This document shows positions 19,144-26,305 of a stretch of DNA of 43,802 bases, one piece after another. The translations under genes were made by a program, and so were the position numbers. The stretch is taken from the NCBI GenBank assembly GCA_902538745.1, contig CACBGP010000005.1:1-43802 (forward strand). The letters run 5' to 3'. Under the pieces are notes generated by a model. It was not told the DNA's origin. It searched no databases and was given only the letters and a program-made list of their open reading frames with translations. The DNA comes from an uncultured Pelagibacteraceae bacterium. Lineage in GTDB: Bacteria > Pseudomonadota > Alphaproteobacteria > Pelagibacterales > Pelagibacteraceae. Position 1 is the first letter of the stretch. Each line of letters opens with the position of its first letter.

Positions 19144-19747
19144 TAAAAAAAAATTTGTCTATTTAATTTCACCATTAAAAATTGATAAAACTTTTTATCA
19201 GCATCTTGAAAATGTTTTGATGTATAAAAAAGTGAGTTTTTTTCAACTAAGGCTTAAAAATGAAAAATTTTCAAGAAAGATAATAATTGGAAAAAAAATA
19301 AAATTAATCTGTAAAAGATTCAAAGTCAAATTTTTGATAAATGATGATGTTTATTTGGCCAAAAAATTAAAAGCTGACGGTTGCCATTTAGGGCAAAATG
19401 ATATGGGTATTAATAAAGCAAAAAAATTGATTGGAAATAAGATAATTGGGATTACATGTCACAATTCTATAAAATTAGCTAAAGTTGCTATAAATAACAA
19501 AGCTGATTATTTAGCTTTTGGAGCTTTTTATCCGACAAACACAAAAAAAACAAAGTACAGGCCGCCATTAGCTATATTAAAAAAGGTTAGAAAGCTTACA
19601 AATATACCCATAGTAGCTATTGGTGGCATCAATTCTGAAAACTATAAAAAACTTTTGTTGAATAAGGCTAACTTATTAGCTATTTCAGGCTACGTTTGGA
19701 ATAATAAAAAACTTAAACCTTTTGAAGCAATAAAAAAACTAAAATGA
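19133..19747 (+). CDS. thiE: Thiamine-phosphate synthase-like protein (ThiE)
   Basis: The 204-residue TIM-barrel shows most ThiE landmarks: FFQLRLK, LINDDVYLAKKLKADGCHLGQND, GITCHNSIKLA, FGAFYPTNTKKT and IPIVAIGGINSEN. ThiE joins HMP pyrophosphate to the thiazole phosphate. The protein is very basic and the loops diverge, so a TenI-like paralogue without synthase activity is possible, but the diphosphate-binding and Mg-binding segments look intact. The start is TTG at 19133, inside the fba end, and the stop overlaps efp by 4 bases. Its position in a glycolysis operon with transketolase, a thiamine-diphosphate enzyme, is notable. Confidence 0.8.
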   Translation: MRFNKKKFVYLISPLKIDKTFYQHLENVLMYKKVSFFQLRLKNEKFSRKIIIGKKIKLICKRFKVKFLINDDVYLAKKLKADGCHLGQNDMGINKAKKLIGNKIIGITCHNSIKLAKVAINNKADYLAFGAFYPTNTKKTKYRPPLAILKKVRKLTNIPIVAIGGINSENYKKLLLNKANLLAISGYVWNNKKLKPFEAIKKLK

Positions 19748-20304
19748 AAATAAATGCTAGTGAAATAAGAGTGGGTATGTTGCTAGAGTATAAAGACGAT
19801 TTGTGGCAAGTTTTAAAGACACAACATGTAAAACCTGGAAAAGGTGGTGCTTTTGCTCAAGTAGAAATGAAAAGTGTGATTAAAAACACAAAATTAAATG
19901 AGAGATTTAGATCAAGTGAAACTGTAGAAAAAGCATCTTTAGAAGAAACTAATTTTAATTATTCTTACGAAGATGAAGATAACTTTTTTTTTATGGATCC
20001 TAAATCTTTTGATCAAATTCAAATTAAAAAAAGTATGATTGGACAAAAAGGGAAATTGCTGACAGAAAATCTTGAAGTAACCATCAGTTTTTATAAGGAT
20101 GACCCAATTTCACTAGATTTGCCTAATCAAGTCGAATGTAAAATTAACACAACTGATGCTACTCTAAAGGGTCAAACAGTATCTTCTTCTTACAAGCCAG
20201 CTACTTTAGATAACGGGTTAAGTATACAAGTCCCACCATTCATTGAAGCAGGAGACAAAGTAATTATTGATACAAGAAATTTAGAATACGTTAAAAAAAT
20301 TTAA
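19744..20304 (+). CDS. efp: Translation elongation factor P
   Basis: The 186-residue protein has the three EF-P domains. The N-terminal KOW-like part carries the tip loop KPGKGGAF with Lys33, the residue modified by beta-lysylation in the PGKG-type EF-P. The C-terminal signature is ATLDNGLSIQVPPFIEAGD(K). EF-P helps ribosomes pass runs of proline. A Lys at the tip points to the EpmA-type rather than EarP rhamnosylation route; no modifying enzyme is in the window. ATG overlaps the upstream stop (ATGA) and suhB follows 2 bases later. Confidence 0.97.
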   Translation: MKINASEIRVGMLLEYKDDLWQVLKTQHVKPGKGGAFAQVEMKSVIKNTKLNERFRSSETVEKASLEETNFNYSYEDEDNFFFMDPKSFDQIQIKKSMIGQKGKLLTENLEVTISFYKDDPISLDLPNQVECKINTTDATLKGQTVSSSYKPATLDNGLSIQVPPFIEAGDKVIIDTRNLEYVKKI

Positions 20305-20306
20305 AA

Positions 20307-21047
20307 ATGAATTCAATTTCAGCAAATTTAAATTTAATGATTAAAGCTTGTGAAAAAGCATCTAAAGTGCTTATTAGAGACTTTGGGGAGATTGAAAAAC
20401 TTCAAGTATCTAAAAAAGGGCCATTAGATTTCGTCACAAACTCTGATCTTAAAGCTGAAAAAATAATAATAGAGGAATTATCAAAAGGTAGACCAGATTA
20501 TTCAATTATAAGTGAGGAAAATGGTATAAAAAAAAATAAGGATAACAAAAATACTTGGGTAATTGATCCAATAGATGGAACAGTAAATTTCTTACACGGA
20601 ATTCCTCATTTTGCAACCTCCATTGCTTTAAAACATGAAAATGAAATAATCTCTGGTCTTATTTTTGATCCTATAAAAGATGAAATGTTTTATGCTGAAA
20701 AAAATAATGGAGCCTACTTAAATAATAAAAGAATAAGGGTATCAAAAAAGAGTAATATTAAGGAGTGTTTATTTGCAACCAGTGGAGATATTGAAAAAAA
20801 AATAGAATTTTCCTACAGAAGATCAGGTTCTGCTGCATTGGACATGGCGTACATTGCTTGTGGAAGATATGACGGCTATTTTCAAAAAAATTTACACTTA
20901 TGGGACATTGCTGCAGGACTAATTCTTGTAGAGGAAGCTGGAGGTATAATAAATGAAATCAACCTTAATAATCATAAGGATCTAAAAATAATTGCATCTA
21001 GCCCAGATATTAATGAAAAATTGAAGGAGAAAATAAGTATCTTTTAA
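20307..21047 (+). CDS. suhB: Inositol monophosphatase family protein (SuhB-like)
   Basis: The 246-residue protein has the lithium-sensitive phosphatase motifs: SEENG, WVIDPIDGTVNFLHGIPHFA (metal-binding Asp pair) and the C-terminal LHLWDIAAGLILVEEAGG. Members hydrolyse inositol-1-phosphate or related sugar phosphates; SuhB also affects rRNA antitermination in E. coli. It follows efp by 2 bases. Which substrate it uses cannot be read from the sequence. In alphaproteobacteria a gene of this family often lies beside efp, and the symbol is given on that basis. Confidence 0.92.
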   Translation: MNSISANLNLMIKACEKASKVLIRDFGEIEKLQVSKKGPLDFVTNSDLKAEKIIIEELSKGRPDYSIISEENGIKKNKDNKNTWVIDPIDGTVNFLHGIPHFATSIALKHENEIISGLIFDPIKDEMFYAEKNNGAYLNNKRIRVSKKSNIKECLFATSGDIEKKIEFSYRRSGSAALDMAYIACGRYDGYFQKNLHLWDIAAGLILVEEAGGIINEINLNNHKDLKIIASSPDINEKLKEKISIF

Positions 21048-21082
21048 TTGTTTTAAAATAATCTTTTGTTATAAAACATCGA

Positions 21083-21313
21083 ATGAAAAAAAAAATACAC
21101 CCTAAATACCATAAAATTAAAGTTGAAATGACAGACGGAACTCAATTTGAAACTAAGTCAACTTGGGGGAATGAGGGTGAGGTTTTGAAATTAGAAATTG
21201 ATCCAAAATCTCATTCCGCTTGGACAGGTGGAAAGCAAAAGCTGATGGATAAGGGGAGAATTAGCAAATTTAACAAAAAATTTCAGAATTTTAAATCAGA
21301 AAAAAAAAATTAA
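21083..21313 (+). CDS. rpmE: 50S ribosomal protein L31, cysteine-free type
   Basis: The 76-residue protein reads [20 protein letters not shown], then [22 protein letters not shown], the alphaproteobacterial form of bL31. The zinc-ribbon cysteines of the E. coli protein are absent. The 35-base gap from suhB contains a TTGTTT/TATAAA pair 16 bases apart, a possible but unconvincing promoter because it leaves only a 6-base leader. The stop is directly followed by the DUF1013 gene. Confidence 0.95.
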   Translation: MKKKIHPKYHKIKVEMTDGTQFETKSTWGNEGEVLKLEIDPKSHSAWTGGKQKLMDKGRISKFNKKFQNFKSEKKN

Positions 21314-21880
21314 ATGTCAAAAGCTCCTTTAATGCCGATGGCTACAGCTTTATGGCTTGTTGAAAATACTACTCTTACCTTTAAACAAATAGCTGAGTTT
21401 TGCCACTTGCATGAGGTAGAAGTTCAAGGTATAGCGGACGGTGAAGTTGCAAAAGGTATCAAAGCATATAATCCAATTATCACAGGTCAACTTTCAAAGG
21501 AAGAAATTGAATTATCTTCTAAAGATCAAAATAGACCTTTAAGGATCAAAGATATCGATGTTGAAATCTCTAATAATGAAAAAAAAATTAAAAAATATGT
21601 TCCTTTGTCAAAAAGACAAGATAAACCAGACTCGGCACTATGGTTAATTAAACAGCATAACATTCTTAAAGACTCTCAAATTTCGAGATTAGTTGGAATT
21701 ACTAAAAATTCAGTAACTTCTATAAGAAATAAAAGTTACTGGAATTATAATAATTTAAACCCTAAGGATCCAGTGGCTCTCAATCTTTTTTCCCAAAAAG
21801 ATTTGATTGAAGCATTAGAAAAAGCTGAAAGAAGAATAAAAAGAGAAAAAAAGGAAAAAGAGAAAGCAAAATTAAAATAA
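21314..21880 (+). CDS. trcR: DUF1013 protein (TrcR family), RNA polymerase-associated
   Basis: The 188-residue protein has the conserved N-terminus PLMPMATALWLVENTTLTF, then QIAEFCHLHEVEVQGIADGEVA, a helix-turn-helix-like segment. A second, related module follows (SALWLIKQHNILKDSQISRLVG, ITKNSVTSIRN). The tail is basic (about 165-188). This is DUF1013, conserved in alphaproteobacteria; the Caulobacter member, TrcR, is reported to travel with RNA polymerase and affect cell-cycle transcription. I infer a similar role. It follows rpmE without a gap. Family call is strong; the specific function here rests on that homologue. Confidence 0.88.
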   Translation: MSKAPLMPMATALWLVENTTLTFKQIAEFCHLHEVEVQGIADGEVAKGIKAYNPIITGQLSKEEIELSSKDQNRPLRIKDIDVEISNNEKKIKKYVPLSKRQDKPDSALWLIKQHNILKDSQISRLVGITKNSVTSIRNKSYWNYNNLNPKDPVALNLFSQKDLIEALEKAERRIKREKKEKEKAKLK

Positions 21881-21892
21881 ATTAAATAAATT

Positions 21893-21961
21893 ATGAATAA
21901 AATTCATAGACATAAAATTATAAAAATGGTATCTACTCATTTTTTTGGAGGAATTTATTAA
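21893..21961 (+). other. Possible 22-codon upstream ORF leading into rpsU
   Basis: An ATG at 21893 opens 22 sense codons ending in TAA at 21959-21961; a second in-frame ATG lies at 21926. The rpsU ribosome site (21947-21952) is inside it, and its stop overlaps the proposed ATT start of rpsU (ATTAA). No ribosome site is obvious for its own start, and the 5' end is part of an inverted repeat (ATGAAT-3-ATTCAT, 21893-21907). Translation is unproven and the arrangement may be chance. Confidence 0.25.
21947..21952 (+). promoter_or_regulatory. Strong Shine-Dalgarno site that decides the rpsU start
   Basis: GGAGGA at 21947-21952 is one of the best ribosome sites in the window. It is 5 bases upstream (counting from the end of GGAGG) of the ATT at 21957. 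It overlaps the only standard start, TTG at 21945, so it cannot serve that codon; no other site precedes the TTG. Confidence 0.75.
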
Positions 21962-22151
21962 AATAGAAGTTAAAGATAATAATGTTGAGCAAGCTCTAAG
22001 AGTTTTAAAGAGAAAACTTCAAAGAGATGGATTCTTTAAAGTTATTAAATTAAAAAATACTTATGAGAAGCCATCAGAAAAAAAAAAGAGAATTCTGCAA
22101 GAAAATATAAAAAGAGTTAAAAAATTAAATAAACTTAAGAACAGAATTTAA
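21957..22151 (+). CDS. rpsU: 30S ribosomal protein S21, apparent ATT start
   Basis: The protein (64 residues from this start) reads IEVKDNNVEQALRVLKRKLQ, then YEKPSEKKKR and a basic tail, matching bS21, which sits by the 3' end of 16S rRNA on the small subunit. The only classical start in frame is TTG at 21945, giving four extra residues, but the Shine-Dalgarno GGAGG lies downstream of that codon and exactly 5 bases before ATT at 21957. The ATT start gives M-K-I-E-V, the usual N-terminal length for the family. The initiator tRNA gene follows 6 bases after the stop. Confidence 0.9.
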   Translation: MKIEVKDNNVEQALRVLKRKLQRDGFFKVIKLKNTYEKPSEKKKRILQENIKRVKKLNKLKNRI

Positions 22152-22157
22152 TAATAT

Positions 22158-22234
<77 letters not shown>

Positions 22235-22240
22235 ATCTTT

Positions 22241-22939
22241 TTAAATTTTAAATTTAGATTTTTTACTATCAACTAAAAAGGCTTTGACTGTCTCTTTGGT
22301 TAGTTGATCAAAAGTTTTCCCAAAATTTTCAATTTTTTCAATAATAGCAGGAGGCACTGTTATTATATGACAACCAATTTGTTTAGCTTGTAAATAGTTG
22401 TAAGGTTCTCTAACACTTGCCCACAATATTTGAACATTTTTGAACTTTCTTGCTAGCTTGATACTTTTAATAAATTCTGGTATTGGATCTTTTCCAGCGT
22501 CCCCTGCTCTACCTGCAAAAATTGATATAATTACTTTTGTTTTTTTATTAATAACTTTAAGAATTTTTTGGGTTTGTTTGGCTGTATAAACCGCAGTGAT
22601 GTTTAGTTTAATATTTTGACTATTTAATTTTTTAATAACCTTACCAGTAAATACATTTTTTGAGTTTACTACTGGTACTTTTACAAAAATATTTTTCCCC
22701 CAAGTATTTATCTTCAATCCCTGCTTAATCATATTTGCCTTATCATCTGCAAAAACCTCAAAGGAAATAGGTTTTTTTCCACATTTTTTAAGAATTTTTT
22801 TAGAGTAAGACGTATAATCTTTAGCTCCAGCTTTTCTCATCAAAGTTGGATTAGTTGTAAAACCCTTTACTATTTTTTTTTTATTGAATTTATTTACAAG
22901 TGAAAGGTCTGCAATATCACAGAATATTTTTGTGTTCAT
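22241..22939 (-). CDS. tal: Transaldolase / fructose-6-phosphate aldolase family protein
   Basis: The 232-residue TIM-barrel has the small-transaldolase motifs KGFTTNPTLM (25-34), the Schiff-base lysine in NIFVKVPVV (Lys87), then NITAVYTAKQ and SIFAGRAGDAG. The length fits the TalC/FSA subfamily more than the 315-residue E. coli transaldolase. It probably moves dihydroxyacetone units in the pentose phosphate pathway, complementing the transketolase at 13944; aldolase activity is the alternative. It lies 6 bases after pntB. Confidence 0.88.
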   Translation of the reverse strand: MNTKIFCDIADLSLVNKFNKKKIVKGFTTNPTLMRKAGAKDYTSYSKKILKKCGKKPISFEVFADDKANMIKQGLKINTWGKNIFVKVPVVNSKNVFTGKVIKKLNSQNIKLNITAVYTAKQTQKILKVINKKTKVIISIFAGRAGDAGKDPIPEFIKSIKLARKFKNVQILWASVREPYNYLQAKQIGCHIITVPPAIIEKIENFGKTFDQLTKETVKAFLVDSKKSKFKI

Positions 22940-22945
22940 TGTACT

Positions 22946-24343
22946 TTAAAGATTTTTAGTAATATCCTCAGTCATTTTTTTTGCATCAGCAAAAAGCATT
23001 AAAGTATTTTCTTTATAAAAAAGATCATTATCAATTCCAGCATATCCAGGTGATAAACTCCTCTTAACAAAAAGTACAGATTTACATTTTTCAACATCAA
23101 GCACTGGCATCCCATAAATCGGGCTTTGAGGATCTGTTTTTGCGACTGGATTTGTAACATCATTGGCTCCAATAACAAAAGCTACATCTGCATTGGCAAA
23201 ATCATTATTTATTTCCTCTAATTCGAATACCTCATCATATGGAACGTTTGCTTCAGCTAAAAGAACATTCATATGTCCAGGCATTCTACCAGCAACAGGG
23301 TGTATAGCATAAGAAACTTTGATATCATTTTTTTTTAATGTATCTACCATTTCTCTTAAGGCATGTTGAGCTTGTGCTACGGCCATTCCATATCCAGGGA
23401 CAATAATTACAGATGAAGCATTCTTCATTAAGAAAGCCGCATCATCAGCATTTCCACTTTTAACAGGTTTTTGCTCTTTAGATGATTTACTAGAGACATC
23501 GTCTGTAGCACCAAACCCACCTAAAATTACATTAAAAAAAGAACGGTTCATTCCCTTGCACATTATGTATGACAATATTGCTCCAGATGAACCCACAAGA
23601 GCTCCTGTAATAATTAACGCAGTATTTTCTAATGTGAAACCAATACCCGCAGCTGCCCAACCTGAATAAGAATTTAGCATTGAAATTACTACTGGCATAT
23701 CTGCTCCACCAATCGGGATTATCAGAAGAAAACCTATCAAAAATGAGATGCCCAATAAAATCCAAAATAAATTTGATGATTGCGTTGAGCATAACAAATA
23801 GATTAAAATAATTATTGAAATCAAAATAATTGCATTAAGAGGATGTTGGCCCTTAAATATAATAGGAGAACCAGACATAATTCCTTGTAATTTCAAAAAT
23901 GCAATTACCGATCCAGAAAATGTTATAGCTCCAACTGCAGCTCCAATCGACATCTCGATTAAACTTCCAAGTTTTATATTTCCAGGTGAGCCAAGATTGA
24001 ATGCAGTAGGATTTAAAAATGCTGCTATAGCAACAAAAACTGCAGCTAAACCCACTAGACTATGAAAGCCTGCAACTAATTCTGGCATTGCTGTCATTGG
24101 AATTTTATATGCAATAAAAGCTCCTATTGATCCTCCAGTTAATATGAAAATTACAACAAAAATAAAACCACTTGAAAAATTTCCAATAGATAAAAAGGTT
24201 ACTGTCACAGCAATTATCATTCCTAAAATTCCAAATAAATTTCCCTGCCTAGATGTTTCTGGTGATGACAATCCTCTCAAAGCAAGGATAAATAATACTC
24301 CAGACAATAGGTAAAAAACAGCGGATAAATTTTGGGAAATCAT
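22946..24343 (-). CDS. pntB: Proton-translocating NAD(P) transhydrogenase subunit beta
   Basis: The 465-residue protein has about eight membrane helices (roughly 5-260) and a C-terminal NADP(H)-binding domain (about 290-465). The domain contains VIIVPGYGMAVAQAQHALREM, HPVAGRMPGHMNVLLAEANVPY and VIGANDVTNPVAK. With the two alpha subunits it couples proton entry to hydride transfer from NADH to NADP+. The start overlaps the end of the preceding alpha-2 gene by one base. All canonical motifs are present. Confidence 0.97.
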   Translation of the reverse strand: MISQNLSAVFYLLSGVLFILALRGLSSPETSRQGNLFGILGMIIAVTVTFLSIGNFSSGFIFVVIFILTGGSIGAFIAYKIPMTAMPELVAGFHSLVGLAAVFVAIAAFLNPTAFNLGSPGNIKLGSLIEMSIGAAVGAITFSGSVIAFLKLQGIMSGSPIIFKGQHPLNAIILISIIILIYLLCSTQSSNLFWILLGISFLIGFLLIIPIGGADMPVVISMLNSYSGWAAAGIGFTLENTALIITGALVGSSGAILSYIMCKGMNRSFFNVILGGFGATDDVSSKSSKEQKPVKSGNADDAAFLMKNASSVIIVPGYGMAVAQAQHALREMVDTLKKNDIKVSYAIHPVAGRMPGHMNVLLAEANVPYDEVFELEEINNDFANADVAFVIGANDVTNPVAKTDPQSPIYGMPVLDVEKCKSVLFVKRSLSPGYAGIDNDLFYKENTLMLFADAKKMTEDITKNL

Positions 24344-24651
24344 TATTTTTCCTTTTTCTTTTTTTTGTACATTGCTAACATTCTCTGCGTTACTAGGAAA
24401 CCACCAAAGATATTTATTGCTGCCAGAGCAATTGCTAAAAAACCAAATACGCTAGAAGTATTAAAAACACTATGAGTATTTCCTGATAGACCGGCGATTA
24501 TAGCTCCTACAATAATTACAGATGAAATAGCATTTGTAACCGACATTAAAGGTGTATGTAAAGAGGGTGTGACGCTCCAAACTACATAGTAACCAACAAA
24601 AATTGAAAGGATAAATATGCTTAATCTAAATATTAGTGGATCAATTTCCAT
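24343..24651 (-). CDS. pntAB: NAD(P) transhydrogenase subunit alpha part 2 (membrane)
   Basis: The 102-residue protein contains three to four membrane helices and the conserved HTPLMSVTNAISSVIIVGAI. It corresponds to the C-terminal membrane domain of single-chain PntA. The split of alpha into two genes is normal in alphaproteobacteria. It lies 5 bases after the NAD-binding alpha-1 gene and overlaps pntB by one base, consistent with stoichiometric translation of the complex. Confidence 0.96.
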   Translation of the reverse strand: MEIDPLIFRLSIFILSIFVGYYVVWSVTPSLHTPLMSVTNAISSVIIVGAIIAGLSGNTHSVFNTSSVFGFLAIALAAINIFGGFLVTQRMLAMYKKKKKEK

Positions 24652-24656
24652 AGTTT

Positions 24657-25745
24657 TTATTTAATTAAAGTTTTACTTATAATCTCATCCTCTAAATTAA
24701 TTTTAATTTTTTTTTGTTCTTTATCATATAAATTTTCAACAAAGTTAAATACATTTTTTGCATATAAATTAGATGCAGAAATTGGTAATCTATTTAAAAT
24801 ATTACTCTCTCCCATAATTTTTACACCTTTTTTTTCTACAATTTTATTTACTTCTGTGAATGCAGTATTGCCACCTTGAATTGCTGCTAAATCATATATC
24901 ACAGATCCAGGTTGCATATTATTTATCATATGATCTTTAATTATTATTGGGGCTTTTTTACCAGGTATCAATGCAGTACACACTACAATATCAATTTTTT
25001 TTAAAGTTTCTGCTAACAATTCTTCCTGTTTTTTTTTAAAATCCTCAGAAGCTTCTTTGGCATAACCACCTTCGGTTTCAAGATTTTCAGAACCTTCTAC
25101 TGTTAAAAATTTTCCACCTAAACTCTCAACCTGTTCTTTAGATGCCATTCTTACGTCTGTCCCAAAAACAATAGCTCCCATTCTTTTTGCTGTTGCTACA
25201 GCCTGTAGCCCAGCGACACCAGCACCGACTACCAAAACTTTTGCTGCAGGAATTGTCCCAGCAGCTGTCATCATCATTGGTATTGCTTTTTCAAAATTCG
25301 CAAATGACTCAATAACTGCTTTATATCCTGCAAGGTTTGCTTGTGAGGATAAAATATCCATTGATTGTGCTCTAGTTATTCTTGGAAGAAGATCTAAGGA
25401 AAAAACATTGACATTTTTTTTAATTAAATTTTCTAATTTTTCTTTATTATCGTATGGATTTAAGACTCCGATTATTATTTTATTTTCTTTCATGAAAGGT
25501 GTCATTTCATCCGATAGAATACCTAATTGAATTACAATATCAGAATCATTTAATATTTTCTTATTGTCTTTAAAAAATTTTACTCCAAACTTTGAGTACT
25601 CATTATCATTTATACCTAAGTGTGATGCATAATTTTCTTCTAAAAATATTTCAAAACCAAGAGAAGTATATTTCTTTATAATCTCGGGTGTGACTGCAAT
25701 TCTTTTTTCAATATTATGATTTTCTCTTATTGATCCTATTATCAT
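24657..25745 (-). CDS. pntAA: NAD(P) transhydrogenase subunit alpha part 1 (NAD-binding)
   Basis: The 362-residue soluble subunit resembles alanine dehydrogenase. It has ENHNIEKRIAVTPE near the N-terminus, RITRAQSMDILSSQANLAGYKAV, the NAD-binding VLVVGAGVAGLQAVATAKRMGA followed by DVR, and GGNTAFTE. It binds NAD(H) in the cytoplasm and docks on the membrane subunits. Start ATG gives the standard N-terminus MIIGSIRENHNIEKR. It lies 9 bases after the small oxidase-subunit gene and 5 before alpha-2. Confidence 0.97.
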   Translation of the reverse strand: MIIGSIRENHNIEKRIAVTPEIIKKYTSLGFEIFLEENYASHLGINDNEYSKFGVKFFKDNKKILNDSDIVIQLGILSDEMTPFMKENKIIIGVLNPYDNKEKLENLIKKNVNVFSLDLLPRITRAQSMDILSSQANLAGYKAVIESFANFEKAIPMMMTAAGTIPAAKVLVVGAGVAGLQAVATAKRMGAIVFGTDVRMASKEQVESLGGKFLTVEGSENLETEGGYAKEASEDFKKKQEELLAETLKKIDIVVCTALIPGKKAPIIIKDHMINNMQPGSVIYDLAAIQGGNTAFTEVNKIVEKKGVKIMGESNILNRLPISASNLYAKNVFNFVENLYDKEQKKIKINLEDEIISKTLIK

Positions 25746-25754
25746 TCAAAAACT

Positions 25755-25865
25755 TTACAATAAGAATATCGCCATTAAAACTAAAACAAATATAACAGCG
25801 ACAGTTCCCCACAGCACAAATTTTGTAAAATTATTCCAAGTATTCTTGTGGTCCTCATTATTCAT
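25755..25865 (-). CDS. aa3-type cytochrome c oxidase subunit IV-like peptide
   Basis: A 36-residue frame begins MNNEDHKNTWNNFTKF, followed by one membrane helix (about residues 17-36). This matches the bacterial aa3-type cytochrome c oxidase subunit IV family: a short N-terminus with a conserved HxxTWxxF pattern and a single helix ending the protein. The family occurs in alphaproteobacteria, commonly near pntA genes in my recollection. It is a single-helix accessory subunit with no known catalytic role. It lies between rpmJ (5-base gap) and pntAA (9-base gap). Confidence 0.82.
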   Translation of the reverse strand: MNNEDHKNTWNNFTKFVLWGTVAVIFVLVLMAIFLL

Positions 25866-25870
25866 AAAAA

Positions 25871-25996
25871 TTATTTTTGTCTTGCTTTGTATTTCGGGTT
25901 AGTTTTGTTGATAATGTAAACTCTACCTCTCCTTCTAACTAGCTTAGAGTTTAAATCTCTTTTTTTGATTGATTTTAGAGAGCTTTTAATTTTCAT
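25871..25996 (-). CDS. rpmJ: 50S ribosomal protein L36, cysteine-free type
   Basis: The 41-residue frame starts [20 protein letters not shown] and ends [21 protein letters not shown]. This is the alternative (YkgO-like) bL36 form, in which the zinc-binding cysteines of the classic L36 are replaced. The match covers the full length, including the typical INKTNPxxKARQ ending. It follows the 5S gene by 26 bases on the same strand and precedes the oxidase peptide by 5. Confidence 0.93.
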   Translation of the reverse strand: MKIKSSLKSIKKRDLNSKLVRRRGRVYIINKTNPKYKARQK

Positions 25997-26022
25997 AAAA
26001 TTTGTATTTTTTTAAAATTTTA

Positions 26023-26138
26023 GCCTGGCAATGACCTACTCTTCCATGTCTTAAGACAAAGTACCATTGGCGCAGAAAGGCTTGACTTCCGAGTTCGGAA
26101 TGGGATCGGGTATTTCCCTTTCGCAATAATTACCAGGC
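26023..26138 (-). rRNA. rrf: 5S ribosomal RNA, separated from 16S-23S
   Basis: On the minus strand the terminal helix is formed by GCCTGG at the 5' end (26138-26133) and CCAGGC at the 3' end (26028-26023). Inside it lie the invariant 5S segments CCCGATCCCATTCCGAACTCGG and GCCAATGGTACT. Length is about 116 bases. No 23S sequence lies upstream (26139 onwards): a glycosyltransferase gene ends at 26306 instead. The 5S gene is therefore detached from 23S in this window. Ends are accurate to a few bases. Confidence 0.95.
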
Positions 26139-26305
26139 AGCAAACAAATACATAAAATGATAAATATGTAAAGAAAAAGTTTCAAATATTCATTGAAATT
26201 TCCATAACTTTAAGAGTCAAAAGAGCTATGTAATTGTTAATTCTTTAATTGAAGCCATATTTAAACTTTTAGGACTTTTTTGGTTTTAATAGCAAGTATT
26301 TCATA
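26139..26305. other. Spacer between the 5S gene and the polysaccharide island
   Basis: These 167 bases hold no gene and no recognisable 23S sequence. On the minus strand a TTTACA hexamer with a TATTTG-like hexamer about 16 bases on lies 15-40 bases before 5S and could be a 5S promoter, but it is weak. This is the boundary between conserved and probably variable DNA. Confidence 0.4.

Noticed and set aside
21048-21082. Promoter for rpmE (TTGTTT-16-TATAAA)
   Set aside because: It would leave a leader of about 6 bases or less, and such hexamers are frequent by chance in this AT-rich DNA.
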